Source of the DNA: an uncultured Psychroserpens sp.
GTDB taxonomy: Bacteria > Bacteroidota > Bacteroidia > Flavobacteriales > Flavobacteriaceae
NCBI GenBank assembly: GCA_947488655.1
Contig: CANKZZ010000006.1
Location: forward strand, 124,001-188,000
DNA length: 64,000 bases
Direction: 5' to 3'
In this document: positions 18,001-25,487 of the stretch, piece after piece
How the letters are laid out: each line of letters opens with the position of its first letter
How positions within the stretch are numbered: the stretch's first letter is position 1
The notes under the pieces: generated by a model
What the model was told of the DNA's origin: nothing
Seen by the model: the letters and a program-made list of their open reading frames with translations, nothing else
Database searches by the model: none
Program-made: the position numbers and the translations under genes

Positions 18001-18498
18001 GAGTCCGTTTTGTAAAGACTGCTCATAATTTTTGTGAATTTCCTCAAATAAAGTCCGCAAATCCCATGTTCTAAAATCTTCGTTAGTTGTAGCTATATTT
18101 TGGGTATTATCAACTTTGGTTCTATTATAGAATTTCCATCTATTTCTAGTAAAATATTGCCAATACAAAGTAGCCAGCATATTTTGAAGCACATTTTTTG
18201 TAGGCGATTCACTCTTTGCAATGGCATCTTTAAACTCACCAATAATTTTAAATTGCGCTTCATCTTCTAATATGAGAGCATATTTACTTTTGTAAAGTAA
18301 GGTCTTAACTTCCTGTGGAGTATTTTTATTTGCTTTTGCTTTCTTCTCAATAGTCTCAACAACTTTCAATGCAGATTTGGGTAAACCTTGCATATCAAAC
18401 TCATCGACTTCTTGCCACAATTTGGCATAATCGTCGTTTTGAGCATTAGAGAAATTTGCAAATAATAATATCATTAGTATGCTTATAATTGGCTTCAT
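12058..18498 (-). CDS. Alpha-2-macroglobulin family protein with internal CarboxypepD_reg module
   Basis: The 2146-residue exported protein (signal MKPIISILMILLFANFSNAQ) is a bacterial alpha-2-macroglobulin, an envelope-anchored or periplasmic protease trap. Residues 25-500 are helical and specific to this group; MG-type domains follow (DRSIYRPGQPLYFKG near residue 600), then the A2M region (PRFLREGDKISI near 1424). The thioester motif is CNEQ with Cys1592 in PYECNEQTF, so covalent trapping is possible. Around residues 1206-1293 sits a CarboxypepD_reg-like beta-sandwich ending in ALDEVVISAYG, as at the start of SusC proteins. Two short dispersed-repeat sequences are read through in frame at about residues 1720-1733 and 1879-1890. 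No penicillin-binding protein 1C gene is adjacent, although these are often paired. Confidence 0.93.
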   Translation of the reverse strand: MKPIISILMILLFANFSNAQNDDYAKLWQEVDEFDMQGLPKSALKVVETIEKKAKANKNTPQEVKTLLYKSKYALILEDEAQFKIIGEFKDAIAKSESPTKNVLQNMLATLYWQYFTRNRWKFYNRTKVDNTQNIATTNEDFRTWDLRTLFEEIHKNYEQSLQNGLILQQTNLDDFEAIIISQSNSKIYRPTLFDLLSHQALIFYKTTETNITRPAYKFEIDNPELISKASDFAVMRLESKDTMSLQLNALKIYKSLIKFHLKDESPQALADVNLERLTFVTQHAIFDNKEQLLLETLSQESKKWNAANNSVAALYDYEIAKVYQTQGNSYNPKINDTHRWKLKEAIELCNTVVAKYPKSKGAEKCSILKSQILAQELQILTEDVLPINENALSLITYKNLSNIQFKIGQVTDKELNIIRTYNQTEERLKILNNMKAIESWTSNLKDENDYQQHSTEIAIPKLKNGRYIIYGRVLNDNRTYAFKEIQVSNLAYIQKENKGNIVYQIINRINGKPIPNAKVTLDYIKNYDSNYKSVNYKTDDKGEFSVDRTNYNRSSIKLKIESNSDTAQFENLYLNRYYNYGSNESNYPQYKGFLFTDRSIYRPGQPLYFKGIAMMTIKDKTEVLVNKTVNVTLYNANGEEIKSLELATNEYGSVAGEFIIPNNGLTGNFSMRLTGANNLNAYQSVSVEEYKRPKFEAKFTPVTITYKVNDTVTVNGNALAYAGSNITDAKVVYRVHRKVQYPRWYYWYRPYFNSEPQEITHGETTTDADGKFEIDFKAIPDVTQDKSALPTFSYEVTADITDINGETRSATTTVNVGYHALTAQISIANQLDKNDKNQTISINTRNLNGEFVPAKGNIKIYKLKAPNSVLRPRPWAAPDYQEFTEAEFKTMFPNEAYTNEHYSKNWDKGELVYDKDFNTETSKEFQLGKIKRWESGAYIVILESKDRFGQEVKDEAQTIVYSNDDNTLADNQLFNITTNKSSYGINDTVELIIGSSAEGLFVTLEVEKNHDIISKQIVTLNNNKQTIKIPVSTKDLGGFVVHYSYAFKNSFNNGSLNINVPYPKTDLDIDTQTFRDKLQPGTDETWRFKIKGPKGDKVAAELLASMYDASLDQFKTHNWSFNPIQQPSYYSRYRLNSGRSFTMNPFTVNNLQKGSRNYSVQNYDALNFFGLYFSDYYHGRQQYLRRQKNTVPSTFTSKSLKRIKTGTVEGIIKDNTGEPLPGANILIKGTETGTTSNFDGEFSLKAKKGDVLLINYVGFRTLTITIAKDNYFTVTLNEDSAALDEVVISAYGDGSMQKRSVTSAVATVSAEEKIEDSADMEMDSSWSAANGNFRDGDSRSDKINDEQVNEKQNFDDVKIRKNLQETAFFFPQLQTDKDGNVSFSFTTPEALTKWKLQLLAHTKSLESATTTLETVTQKELMVIPNAPRFLREGDKISISTKIANLTDGALEGVAILQLFDALTGESIDQKLSNSDNELDFNVSAKGNTNITWNLEIPFDVDAVQYKIIAKAGDFSDGEQNALPVLSNRMLVTETLPMWIKSNETRTFTLDKLATTKSTTLKHHKLTLEMTSNPAWYAVQALPYLMEYPYECNEQTFSRYYANALASHIANSNPRIQEVFNQWRNTDALLSNLEKNQDLKSILIQETPWLRDAQSETEQKKRIALLFDLNKMNNELDSAMRKLKNGQMSNGAWPWFNGGRPNRYITQHIITGFGHLDKLNVTLSAPDSNRDEASMIEKAISYLDAEFVQEYEDIKKYDLEVDLNKDHLSYTQLHYLYMRSFFPEIKKSKQVQEITDYYQTQIQKYWLSRSLYAKGLMTLVLHRMDDKSTSAKILNSLLETSITSEELGMYWKENTSSWHWYQAPIETQALLIETFSEAGSVIQSEAKNLEDIDNLKIWLLKNKQTNRWQTTKATTEAVYALLLQGSDWLSVTDMVDIVIGGQQIEPSKLEDVKVEAGTGYFKTSWNSSEIEPDMATVKLTKKGDGIAWGSLYWQYFEDLDKITSAETPLKLSKKLFKKTNTDTGEQITEITPETGLKVGDLVRVRIELRSDRAMEFIHMKDMRAAGLEPVNVLSQYKYQDGLGYYESTKDASTNFFFDYLPKGVYVFEYDLRVSNAGDMSNGITTIQSMYAPEFSSHSEGVRLNIE
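12831..12862. repeat. Dispersed-repeat-like sequence inside the macroglobulin gene (A)
   Basis: The minus strand reads GTCATTCAGAGCGAAGCGAA followed by GAATCTCG. From general knowledge this resembles a short dispersed repeat found across bacterial genomes whose translation gives SVILSEAKNLE; here the protein reads SVIQSEAKNLED. The frame is kept open. Copy number in this genome cannot be judged from one window. Confidence 0.55.
13301..13340. repeat. Palindromic repeat-like sequence inside the macroglobulin gene (B)
   Basis: TCCCGAT-tgct-ATCGGGA (13307-13324) is a perfect 7-bp stem next to AGCGCTCAGCGTGACA. The minus strand begins TGTCACGCTGAGCGCTCCCG, which looks like a second class of dispersed repeat. 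It is translated as VTLSAPDSNRDEAS without breaking the frame. Confidence 0.55.
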
Positions 18499-18607
18499 AA
18501 TTTAAATTTTTAGGGAATTTATGCCCTTAACCTCACTTTAAAAACAATAAATGAGTTACCATGTTGTTTGGTTGAGTGAAGTTAACAATTTTAATAGTAA
18601 ACTAGTT

Positions 18608-18615
18608 ATATTTAC
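18608..18615 (+). promoter_or_regulatory. -7-like box before the TPR gene
   Basis: TATATTTA matches seven of eight consensus positions of TAnnTTTG. It would give a leader of about 65 nt carrying the stem-loop at 18636-18675. Confidence 0.3.
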
Positions 18616-18635
18616 GTTTTGAAAATCAAAAACAG

Positions 18636-18675
18636 TACCAGATAAAGACATAAAATCTTTTGGTATCTTTTTTGC
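18636..18675 (+). promoter_or_regulatory. Terminator-like stem in the TPR gene leader
   Basis: GTACCAGA (18636-18643) can pair with TTTGGTAT (18660-18667, with G-U pairs) and is followed by CTTTTTTG, all upstream of the start codon at 18688. This could be an attenuator or the end of a short upstream transcript. Confidence 0.3.
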
Positions 18676-18687
18676 GTAGGTAATTGT

Positions 18688-19641
18688 ATGAAACATTATA
18701 TATTTTTTTTATTAGTTCCTTTTTTAACCTTTGGTCAAGCAACACTAGATGATGCAAAAAAGTTAATTGCTAAAAAAGAATTTAAAAAAGCAGAACATCT
18801 ACTATCTCAATACGTAAGGTCTAATCAAAACGATTTTGAAGCTATAGAATTATTTGGCGATGCTTATGGTCACCAAAAAAAATGGGATGAGGCTATCGTT
18901 CAGTATAAAAAATTAGTAGAAGGGAAACCTAATGAGGCCAATTTTCACTACAAGTATGGTGGTGCTTTAGGCATGAAAGCTCTTAGCGTTAGTAAAATAA
19001 AGGCTTTAGGTATTATTGGAGATGTAAAAGATGCCTTTTTAAGAGCAGCAGAGTTAGATCCAATGCATATAGATACACGATGGGCTTTAGTAGAGTTATA
19101 TATGCAGTTACCAGGTATTGTAGGTGGCAGTAAAAGTAAGTCTTTTAAATATGCAAATGAGTTAGAAGCACTTTCTAAAGTAGATGGTTATTTAGCAAAA
19201 GGTTATATTTATGAGTATGATGACGAACCAGAATTGGCAGAGAAATACTACAAATTAGCCATAGAAAAGGGAGGTTCATTAACTTGTTATGATAAGCTTA
19301 CCAACTTATACGAAAAAGAAAAACAACCAGATAAAGCCATCACAAACCTAGAAGCCTCTGGAGAAAAACACAAGCGTAATGCAATGCATTATCAAATAGG
19401 TAAGGTATGTGCAGAGTATAATATTGAGTTAGATAAAGGAGAAAAATGTTTGCTGGTTTATATAGAAAATTATTCGGCTAAAGACGGAGTGCCTAAAGCT
19501 TGGGCATATTATAGATTGGCGCAGATTTATAAATTTAGAAATAAAAAAGAAGATGCCTTAAAGTGGATTGATAAAGCCATCACTGATTTGCCAAAAATTG
19601 ATGTTTTCAAAACTGAAAAATCAACAATTCAAAGCTTATAA
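18688..19641 (+). CDS. Secreted TPR-repeat protein
   Basis: The 317-residue protein has a signal peptide (MKHYIFFLLVPFLTFGQ) and tetratricopeptide repeats through most of its length, for example AIELFGDAYGHQKKWDEAIVQ, YEKEKQPDKAITNLEASG and YRLAQIYKFRNKKEDALKW. It is predicted to be periplasmic and to hold protein partners. It is divergent from the alpha-2-macroglobulin gene across 189 bp and is followed at 81 bp by mpl, so a role in envelope or murein maintenance is possible but not shown. Confidence 0.86.
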   Translation: MKHYIFFLLVPFLTFGQATLDDAKKLIAKKEFKKAEHLLSQYVRSNQNDFEAIELFGDAYGHQKKWDEAIVQYKKLVEGKPNEANFHYKYGGALGMKALSVSKIKALGIIGDVKDAFLRAAELDPMHIDTRWALVELYMQLPGIVGGSKSKSFKYANELEALSKVDGYLAKGYIYEYDDEPELAEKYYKLAIEKGGSLTCYDKLTNLYEKEKQPDKAITNLEASGEKHKRNAMHYQIGKVCAEYNIELDKGEKCLLVYIENYSAKDGVPKAWAYYRLAQIYKFRNKKEDALKWIDKAITDLPKIDVFKTEKSTIQSL

Positions 19642-19670
19642 ATTTCTACTAAAAAGTTATGTATGTAGGC

Positions 19671-19701
19671 TTTAGACTTAACACTTCAATTAGTATATTT
19701 G
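19671..19701 (+). promoter_or_regulatory. Promoter of mpl
   Basis: TTTA (19671-19674), a 19-bp spacer and TATATTTG (19694-19701) match the Bacteroidetes TTTG-N19-TAnnTTTG promoter at all but one position, 21 bp before the ATG. Confidence 0.55.
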
Positions 19702-19722
19702 AGGGTCTAGAAAACACAATAC

Positions 19723-21078
19723 ATGAACGTACATTTTATAGCTATTGGAGGAAGTGCAATGCACAATCTTGCCTTAGCACTTCACAACAAAGGCTATCAG
19801 GTAACTGGTAGTGACGATACTATTTTTGAACCTTCAAAATCTAGGTTAGATGCCAAAGGGTTATTGCCCGAAGCATTTGGTTGGTTTCCAGAAAAAATTA
19901 CATCAAATTTAGATGCTATCGTTTTAGGAATGCACGCTAAAGCCGATAATCCAGAACTTTTAAAAGCACAAGAACTCCATCTTAAAATTTATAGTTATCC
20001 TGAGTTTTTATACGAGCAATCAAAACATAAAACGCGTGTCGTTATTGGAGGAAGTCACGGTAAAACAACTATAACATCTATGATTTTACATGTGATGCAT
20101 TATCATGATCGCGATGTAGATTATATGGTTGGTGCACAATTAGAAGGTTTTGACGTGATGGTAAAACTCACTGAAGATAACGATTTTATTGTGTTAGAAG
20201 GTGATGAGTATTTAAGTTCACCAATAGACAGACGACCAAAATTTCACTTATACAAGCCTAATATCGCATTGATGAGTGGGATTGCTTGGGATCATATTAA
20301 TGTGTTTCCAACGTATGAAAATTATGTGGAGCAGTTCTCCATATTTGTAGATAGTATTGTTCAAGGTGGAAGCATAAATTATAACGAAGAAGATCTAGAA
20401 GTAAAACGTGTAGTTGAAGCAAGCGAAAATCAAATTCGTAAAATAGCATATCAAACCCCAGAATATCGTGTAGAAAACGGACAAACATTATTAGCAACAC
20501 CTGAAGGTGATTTGCCTATTGAAGTCTTCGGAAAACATAACCTCAATAATCTTGCTGGTGCCAAATGGATCTGTCAACATATGGGAATAGACGAAGATGA
20601 TTTCTATGAAGCTATTTCTACATTTAAAGGGGCAAGCAAACGCTTAGAGAAAATTGCTGAAACCTCTAACAGTGTAGCTTATAAAGATTTTGCACATTCA
20701 CCAAGTAAGGTAGAAGCCACTACTAACGCTGTAAAAGAACAATACGAAAATAGAACCTTAGTAGCTTGTCTAGAATTACACACCTATAGTAGTTTAAATG
20801 CAGAATTTCTAAAAGAATACAAAGGCGCTTTAGATGCTGCAGATGTTGCAGTGGTTTTCTATTCGCCACATGCAGTAGAAATTAAAAAATTAGAAGAAGT
20901 CACTCACCAGCAAATTGCTAACGCTTTTGAACGTGACGATTTAATTATATATACCAATCCAGAAGATTTTAAATCATATTTATTTTCTCAAAATTTTGAT
21001 GATAAAGCGTTGTTGTTAATGAGTAGTGGTAATTATGGTGGTTTGGATTTTGACGAGGTAAAAGGTTTAATTAAATAG
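19723..21078 (+). CDS. mpl: UDP-N-acetylmuramate:L-Ala-gamma-D-Glu-meso-DAP ligase Mpl
   Basis: The 451-residue Mur ligase attaches recycled tripeptide from peptidoglycan to UDP-MurNAc. The N-terminal domain starts with FIAIGGSAMHNLALALHNKG, the typical Mpl opening (MurC would have GIGGIGMS). The ATP loop GGSHGKTT is at residues 109-116, followed by VLEGDEYLSSPIDRRPKF and the IAWDHINVFPTYENY segment of Mpl. The third domain begins near residue 320 with KDFAHSPSKVEAT. The order and length distinguish it from MurC. It lies alone on the plus strand and faces the MFS gene across 47 bp. Confidence 0.93.
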   Translation: MNVHFIAIGGSAMHNLALALHNKGYQVTGSDDTIFEPSKSRLDAKGLLPEAFGWFPEKITSNLDAIVLGMHAKADNPELLKAQELHLKIYSYPEFLYEQSKHKTRVVIGGSHGKTTITSMILHVMHYHDRDVDYMVGAQLEGFDVMVKLTEDNDFIVLEGDEYLSSPIDRRPKFHLYKPNIALMSGIAWDHINVFPTYENYVEQFSIFVDSIVQGGSINYNEEDLEVKRVVEASENQIRKIAYQTPEYRVENGQTLLATPEGDLPIEVFGKHNLNNLAGAKWICQHMGIDEDDFYEAISTFKGASKRLEKIAETSNSVAYKDFAHSPSKVEATTNAVKEQYENRTLVACLELHTYSSLNAEFLKEYKGALDAADVAVVFYSPHAVEIKKLEEVTHQQIANAFERDDLIIYTNPEDFKSYLFSQNFDDKALLLMSSGNYGGLDFDEVKGLIK

Positions 21079-21125
21079 TGCTAACTAATTTATAGGTTGT
21101 TTATTTAAGTTTAGATTAATATTCT

Positions 21126-22304
21126 TTAAGTCTTAAAATACGTTTGCCTTAAGCTTAAAAGACCTAAAATAGGTCCAACACCTAATATCATATAAACCAT
21201 TAAAGAATTAGTGGTCGTAATTAGTATATTTAAAATTAATATACTAATTATCGTAATTGCAAATCCAATACAATTTACAATAGTTAATGCTGTGGCTTTA
21301 ATTTGGGGTTCAACATTTTGAGCAACTAATGTTGAAAACAATGGAGAGTCTGCGATGACTACAATTCCCCAAAATATTAGAAAAGAAATAAAAAAGATTG
21401 GTGAGGTAAACATTAATATGAAAGGACTGCTTAAACAGCATATACAGGATAGTAAAAGTGCAGTAAATGCTGTAATTTTAGTACCAATCTTCTCAGCTAC
21501 ATATCCTGCAATAATGCAGCCCAAAGCTCCAATTGCAATGATAGTAAAAGACAATACAGGAATATTAAATTCTATATTTTGATGCCAAATGCTATAATTT
21601 TTAAGAATTATAGGAACAAAAGCCCAAAAGGTGTAAAGTTCCCACATATGCCCAAAATACCCAAATGAAGCTGCACGAAATTTCCTGTTTTTAAAGATGC
21701 TTAAAAATGCAGTCGGATTCAGCTTTTTAGCAGCAATTCTATTTGGACCATCAGGAACAAATAAAAAAATTAATAAACCTCCCAAAACTGCAATTATAGA
21801 AGTTGAGATGATAATAGGTTTCCACGACGAGGTGTCTATAAAACCTTTTAAAATATGAGGAAACGCGGTGCCAAGTACTAAGGCACCAACGAGAAAACTT
21901 AAGGATTTACCAAGACCTTCTTTGAAATAATCTGATGCTATTTTCATACCAACCGGATAGATACCTGCAAGAAAAAAGCCAGTTAAAAACCGAAATAATA
22001 AAAGACTAAATAATGAATTACTATTATAAATTATTGCTACGTTAAATAGAGCACCAAAAACTGCTGATAACGCAAAAATTTTTGATGGCGAAAAACGGTC
22101 AGCGATGGTAAATATTGCAAAAAATAAGGTGCCAATAATAAAACCAAATTGTACAGATGATGTGAGATATCCAAGAGCGTTGTCATTTAACTCAAACACT
22201 TTGACTAAATTTTCTATAATTGCATTACTAGCAAACCATAGCGACGTGCAGCAAAATTGAGAAATTACTATAATTAGAAGGATAATTTTCTTTGAAGAAT
22301 ACAA
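21126..22304 (-). CDS. MFS transporter
   Basis: The 392-residue membrane protein has about twelve predicted helices and major-facilitator features: an early helix with SLWFASNAIIENL, a loop motif after helix 2 (FTIADRFSPSKIF) and a matching one after helix 8 (GYVAEKIGTK). The substrate cannot be told. The start is a TTG at 22304 that places helix 1 right after MYSSKK; no ATG is available nearby. It follows a PaiB-like gene by 11 bp, so both are probably in one transcript. Confidence 0.88.
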   Translation of the reverse strand: MYSSKKIILLIIVISQFCCTSLWFASNAIIENLVKVFELNDNALGYLTSSVQFGFIIGTLFFAIFTIADRFSPSKIFALSAVFGALFNVAIIYNSNSLFSLLLFRFLTGFFLAGIYPVGMKIASDYFKEGLGKSLSFLVGALVLGTAFPHILKGFIDTSSWKPIIISTSIIAVLGGLLIFLFVPDGPNRIAAKKLNPTAFLSIFKNRKFRAASFGYFGHMWELYTFWAFVPIILKNYSIWHQNIEFNIPVLSFTIIAIGALGCIIAGYVAEKIGTKITAFTALLLSCICCLSSPFILMFTSPIFFISFLIFWGIVVIADSPLFSTLVAQNVEPQIKATALTIVNCIGFAITIISILILNILITTTNSLMVYMILGVGPILGLLSLRQTYFKT

Positions 22305-22315
22305 GCGAGCGGAGA

Positions 22316-22906
22316 TTAAAATATTTTATCTAAAAATGTCTTAATATGCTCTTGACTTGCTCTTATTAATTCTTGTCTAGCGAGCTCAGTATCTTTTGGT
22401 TTTTTATCTTGTGATAATTTGAATTTTCCTTCCCAAGACGTAATATCAATTTCAAACATTTCTATATAATCTAGATTGCGATCCAATCTTGGATTATCTG
22501 GTTCTAAAACATATTTGTGGTCTGGAGCTTCTAGAAACTCAGTCATAGTTATTAACGACTGTTTCAAAGCAGCTTTGCTTTCTATAGCTTTTACGATTCC
22601 TTTTAGATGTAATTTAATGTAATTCCAAGTTGGTAATTGTGTCGTGCTATAAATACTTGGCGAAATATAACATTGAGGTCCAGAAAATAAAATTGTAATG
22701 TCACGATTGTCTTTTAATAGCTTCGCTTGCGGATTATAAATATCAATATGACCATTCAATTTTTCGCCATCCAAAATTAATGGTAAATGAGTAATTAATG
22801 GTTGATTATCTTCTACGGAAATGAGCGTAGCTAAAGGATACGTCTTTATAACGTCAACGAGATAATCTTTGTTGTTTTCTTGGTGATGTTTTGGAGGGTA
22901 ATTCAA
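22316..22906 (-). CDS. PaiB-type FMN-binding protein
   Basis: The 196-residue protein has the PaiB / FMN-binding negative transcriptional regulator pattern: MNYPPKHHQENN start, a split-barrel flavin fold with YPLATLISVEDNQPLITHLPLIL, and CYISPSIYSTTQLPTWNYIKLHLKG in the middle. In Bacillus PaiB is involved in negative control of sporulation and degradative enzyme genes; here it may be a flavoprotein with an unknown activity. It lies upstream of an MFS gene and 28 bp after a DUF1569 gene, all on the minus strand. Confidence 0.88.
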   Translation of the reverse strand: MNYPPKHHQENNKDYLVDVIKTYPLATLISVEDNQPLITHLPLILDGEKLNGHIDIYNPQAKLLKDNRDITILFSGPQCYISPSIYSTTQLPTWNYIKLHLKGIVKAIESKAALKQSLITMTEFLEAPDHKYVLEPDNPRLDRNLDYIEMFEIDITSWEGKFKLSQDKKPKDTELARQELIRASQEHIKTFLDKIF

Positions 22907-22934
22907 AAGTAAAATGTCTGTTTTATATTATTAA

Positions 22935-23378
22935 CTAAGCGCCAAATTGTGTCAAATGATGATCTAAATGTTTGTATTGCATTTGTCCCCATTGTTGCGC
23001 TGTAAAGTAACCAAAAGCAGGATGTGCAGTCCAATTAGTTTTGTCTCGATGGGACACTGTTTCATTTATTAAAGATATGAGTTGTTGCTTTTCTAAAGCA
23101 AAATCTTTGGTATTAGTAGTTTTTAAAAACTTGGCAGTAGGTAAGCCTTTTCTCCATGGCTTATCATTGTATAAAGACTTTTTAAAAAATACTTTTGCAA
23201 GCCAGTTAGGTTTTAAACCGTAATCCTTTTTTTCTAACATAATATTTAAAGGACCTTGACAATGCCAAACCATCTGGCCAACATTCATTTTGCCCCAATT
23301 TGCTGTAGAATTATCGGTTAGTTGACCTATTCTATTAATTATTTCTTCGTGAGCCTCTGTGGTAAATAAAGATTTCAT
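22935..23378 (-). CDS. DUF1569 / DinB-fold protein
   Basis: The 147-residue protein fits DUF1569, a branch of the DinB/YfiT helical superfamily. Putative metal-site histidines are in MVWHCQGPLNIML and near the C-terminus in KHLDHHLTQF; TAHPAFGYFTAQQWGQMQYKHLDHH is typical. No signal peptide is present. It is first in a minus-strand group with the PaiB-like and MFS genes and is divergent from radC. Function unknown. Confidence 0.85.
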   Translation of the reverse strand: MKSLFTTEAHEEIINRIGQLTDNSTANWGKMNVGQMVWHCQGPLNIMLEKKDYGLKPNWLAKVFFKKSLYNDKPWRKGLPTAKFLKTTNTKDFALEKQQLISLINETVSHRDKTNWTAHPAFGYFTAQQWGQMQYKHLDHHLTQFGA

Positions 23379-23440
23379 GTTTATATCTTATTTGGTCTAA
23401 AATTATTGCACCAGAAAGTTACAATATATATCTTTATGAA

Positions 23441-24139
23441 ATGGCAGAAAATACGACATCATTTTCTATAAAAAACTGGTCACAAGATGATCAACCACGA
23501 GAGAAACTTAGAGATAAAGGTAAAGCTAATTTAAGTGATGCCGAATTGGTAGCTATACTATTGGGCAGTGGTAATAGAGATGAAAGTGCTGTTGCGCTGA
23601 GTAAACGTATTTTGGCAAGTGTAGACAATAATCTTAATGCCCTTGGTAAACAAACTCTACAACAATTGATGACCTTTAAAGGTATTGGAGAAGCTAAAGC
23701 AATTTCTATTGCAGCAGCAATGGAGTTAGGGAGACGTCGTAGAGGAGAAGAAGCTTTACAAGATAATAAGATCACTTCAAGTATTTCTGTTTTTGAGTTT
23801 ATGCAACCTATAATTGGTGAATTGCCTCATGAAGAATTTTGGATATTATATCTTAATAATTCTAATAAGGTGCTTCAAAAGAATCAATTAAGTAAAGGAG
23901 GTATTACAGGCACGTTAGTAGATGTAAGATTAGTTCTTAAAACTGCTCTAGAGGTTGGAGCAGTAGGATTAATATTGGCTCATAATCATCCGTCAGGTAC
24001 ATTAAAACCAAGTGAAGCAGATAAAAACATAACTCAAAAATTAAAGATTGCAGCCCAAAGTTTGGATATAAAAGTGTTAGATCACTTAATTATCACAGAA
24101 AAAGCATACTTTAGTTTTGCTGATGAAAATATACTTTAG
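23441..24139 (+). CDS. radC: RadC family JAB-domain protein
   Basis: The 232-residue protein has an N-terminal helix-hairpin-helix region (FKGIGEAKAISIAAAMELGRR) and a C-terminal MPN/JAB domain. The zinc motif is complete: glutamate in HEEFWILYLN, then HNHPSGTLKPSEAD. The family is named for DNA repair, but a repair role has not held up for E. coli RadC and the biochemical function remains unclear. A TATCTTTA box ends five bases before the ATG, so a leaderless mRNA is possible. Confidence 0.95.
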   Translation: MAENTTSFSIKNWSQDDQPREKLRDKGKANLSDAELVAILLGSGNRDESAVALSKRILASVDNNLNALGKQTLQQLMTFKGIGEAKAISIAAAMELGRRRRGEEALQDNKITSSISVFEFMQPIIGELPHEEFWILYLNNSNKVLQKNQLSKGGITGTLVDVRLVLKTALEVGAVGLILAHNHPSGTLKPSEADKNITQKLKIAAQSLDIKVLDHLIITEKAYFSFADENIL

Positions 24140-24161
24140 CTAAATCCCTATTTAAATCACA

Positions 24162-25469
24162 TTGCTACTTATTTATACACATAAAATTACACCTAGAGTA
24201 CGTTATGCTTTTAAGCATATATGTACTAGAATACTAGGTGTGCCTGTTTCTTTTACAACTAAGGTTGAAGATTTTATTGCGCACGATAGTTTAAAAATGT
24301 CGTACACAAAACAACCATTAAGTAACGAGGTGTTTATTAGAAATCATGATCTACTCTTTGAGCAAGGATTATCAGATGTAGATATAAACGTGCAAGATTG
24401 GGAAGATACAAGATGCTTTTTCCCAACAGGAGATAAGAGTGCTTTGCCTTATGATATTTTTGCAGCTTCCTTTTATTTACTTAGTCGTTATGAAGAATAT
24501 CTACCGCATGTAAAGGATGAGTTTGGTCGTTTTACAGCTACCGAAAGTTTAGCGTTTAAAGAACATTTTTTAAAACAACCTGTGGTAGATATCTGGGCTT
24601 ATAAGCTAAAATCTGTTTTAGAAGACAGGTTTGAGGATTTTACATTTCCGAAGAGAAACTATAATATCATGCCAGTTATAGACATACCTATGGCATATTA
24701 TTTTAAGCAAAAGGGCCTATTGCGTACATTAGGAGGTGGTATGGACGATTTGTATAGATTTAAATTAAAACGTTTGTATCAAAGATTTTTAGTGTTATTT
24801 GGATTTAAAAGAGATCCGTACGACTCGTTTAAATGGATAATTAATAAACAAAAACAGTATAAGTTTAAGTTTATTGTTTTTTTCTTAATTGGAGATTATT
24901 CTACCTATGATAAAAATATAAATATCAATAAAAAGAAGTTTGTATCTCTCATTAAATCAATAGCAGATTATTGTAAGGTAGGTTTAAAAGCATCATATTT
25001 TTCTTTAGACGATATTTCAATTCTTAAAAAAGAAAAGAAAAAAATTGAATTTATTACAAATTATGAGCTCGAAGCTACAAGAAATTCGTTCTCTAAAATT
25101 AATTTGCCAACGTCATATCGTAATCTAATAGAACTCGAAATTAAGAAGGATTTTACAATGGGTTATTTAGACTATTCTGGATTTAGAGCAGGTACATGTA
25201 CACCATTTTTTTTCTATGATTTAGATTTTGAAATCCAAACACCATTACTAATAAATTCTTTTCATTGTATAGATTTTGCATTGCTAAAACATCATTCTCA
25301 ATTAGACAAAACGGAAGAATTACAGCGATTAATAAGTGCAGTAAAACGAGTTGACGGTACATTTACACCTGTGTTTCATAATTACTCTTTAGGTAGTGAC
25401 ATAAGATGGAAAGGCTTTAGAAAATTATTTAATCAAATATTAGACTCTGTAGATAACACCACGAGTTGA
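24162..25469 (+). CDS. Polysaccharide deacetylase-like protein
   Basis: The 435-residue protein matches the Bacteroidetes group annotated as polysaccharide deacetylase family, with an N-terminal region (LLIYTHKITPRVRYAFKHI, then DIFAASFYLLSRYEEY) of about 150 residues followed by a NodB-like barrel. In the barrel the usual metal motifs are weak: VIDIPMAYYF replaces the TFDD-type motif and the H-x3-H motif is not evident, so catalysis is uncertain. The start is TTG at 24162, 22 bp after radC; an in-frame stop lies just upstream and there is no ATG. It probably forms a unit with radC and the downstream yjjG-like gene. Confidence 0.75.
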   Translation: MLLIYTHKITPRVRYAFKHICTRILGVPVSFTTKVEDFIAHDSLKMSYTKQPLSNEVFIRNHDLLFEQGLSDVDINVQDWEDTRCFFPTGDKSALPYDIFAASFYLLSRYEEYLPHVKDEFGRFTATESLAFKEHFLKQPVVDIWAYKLKSVLEDRFEDFTFPKRNYNIMPVIDIPMAYYFKQKGLLRTLGGGMDDLYRFKLKRLYQRFLVLFGFKRDPYDSFKWIINKQKQYKFKFIVFFLIGDYSTYDKNININKKKFVSLIKSIADYCKVGLKASYFSLDDISILKKEKKKIEFITNYELEATRNSFSKINLPTSYRNLIELEIKKDFTMGYLDYSGFRAGTCTPFFFYDLDFEIQTPLLINSFHCIDFALLKHHSQLDKTEELQRLISAVKRVDGTFTPVFHNYSLGSDIRWKGFRKLFNQILDSVDNTTS

Positions 25470-25487
25470 AACCATGAATTATATTAT

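Noticed and set aside
12058-18498. Reading the SusC-like segment as a sign that the large gene is a TonB-dependent transporter
   Set aside because: There is no plug domain and no barrel; MG domains and the CNEQ thioester motif make it a macroglobulin.
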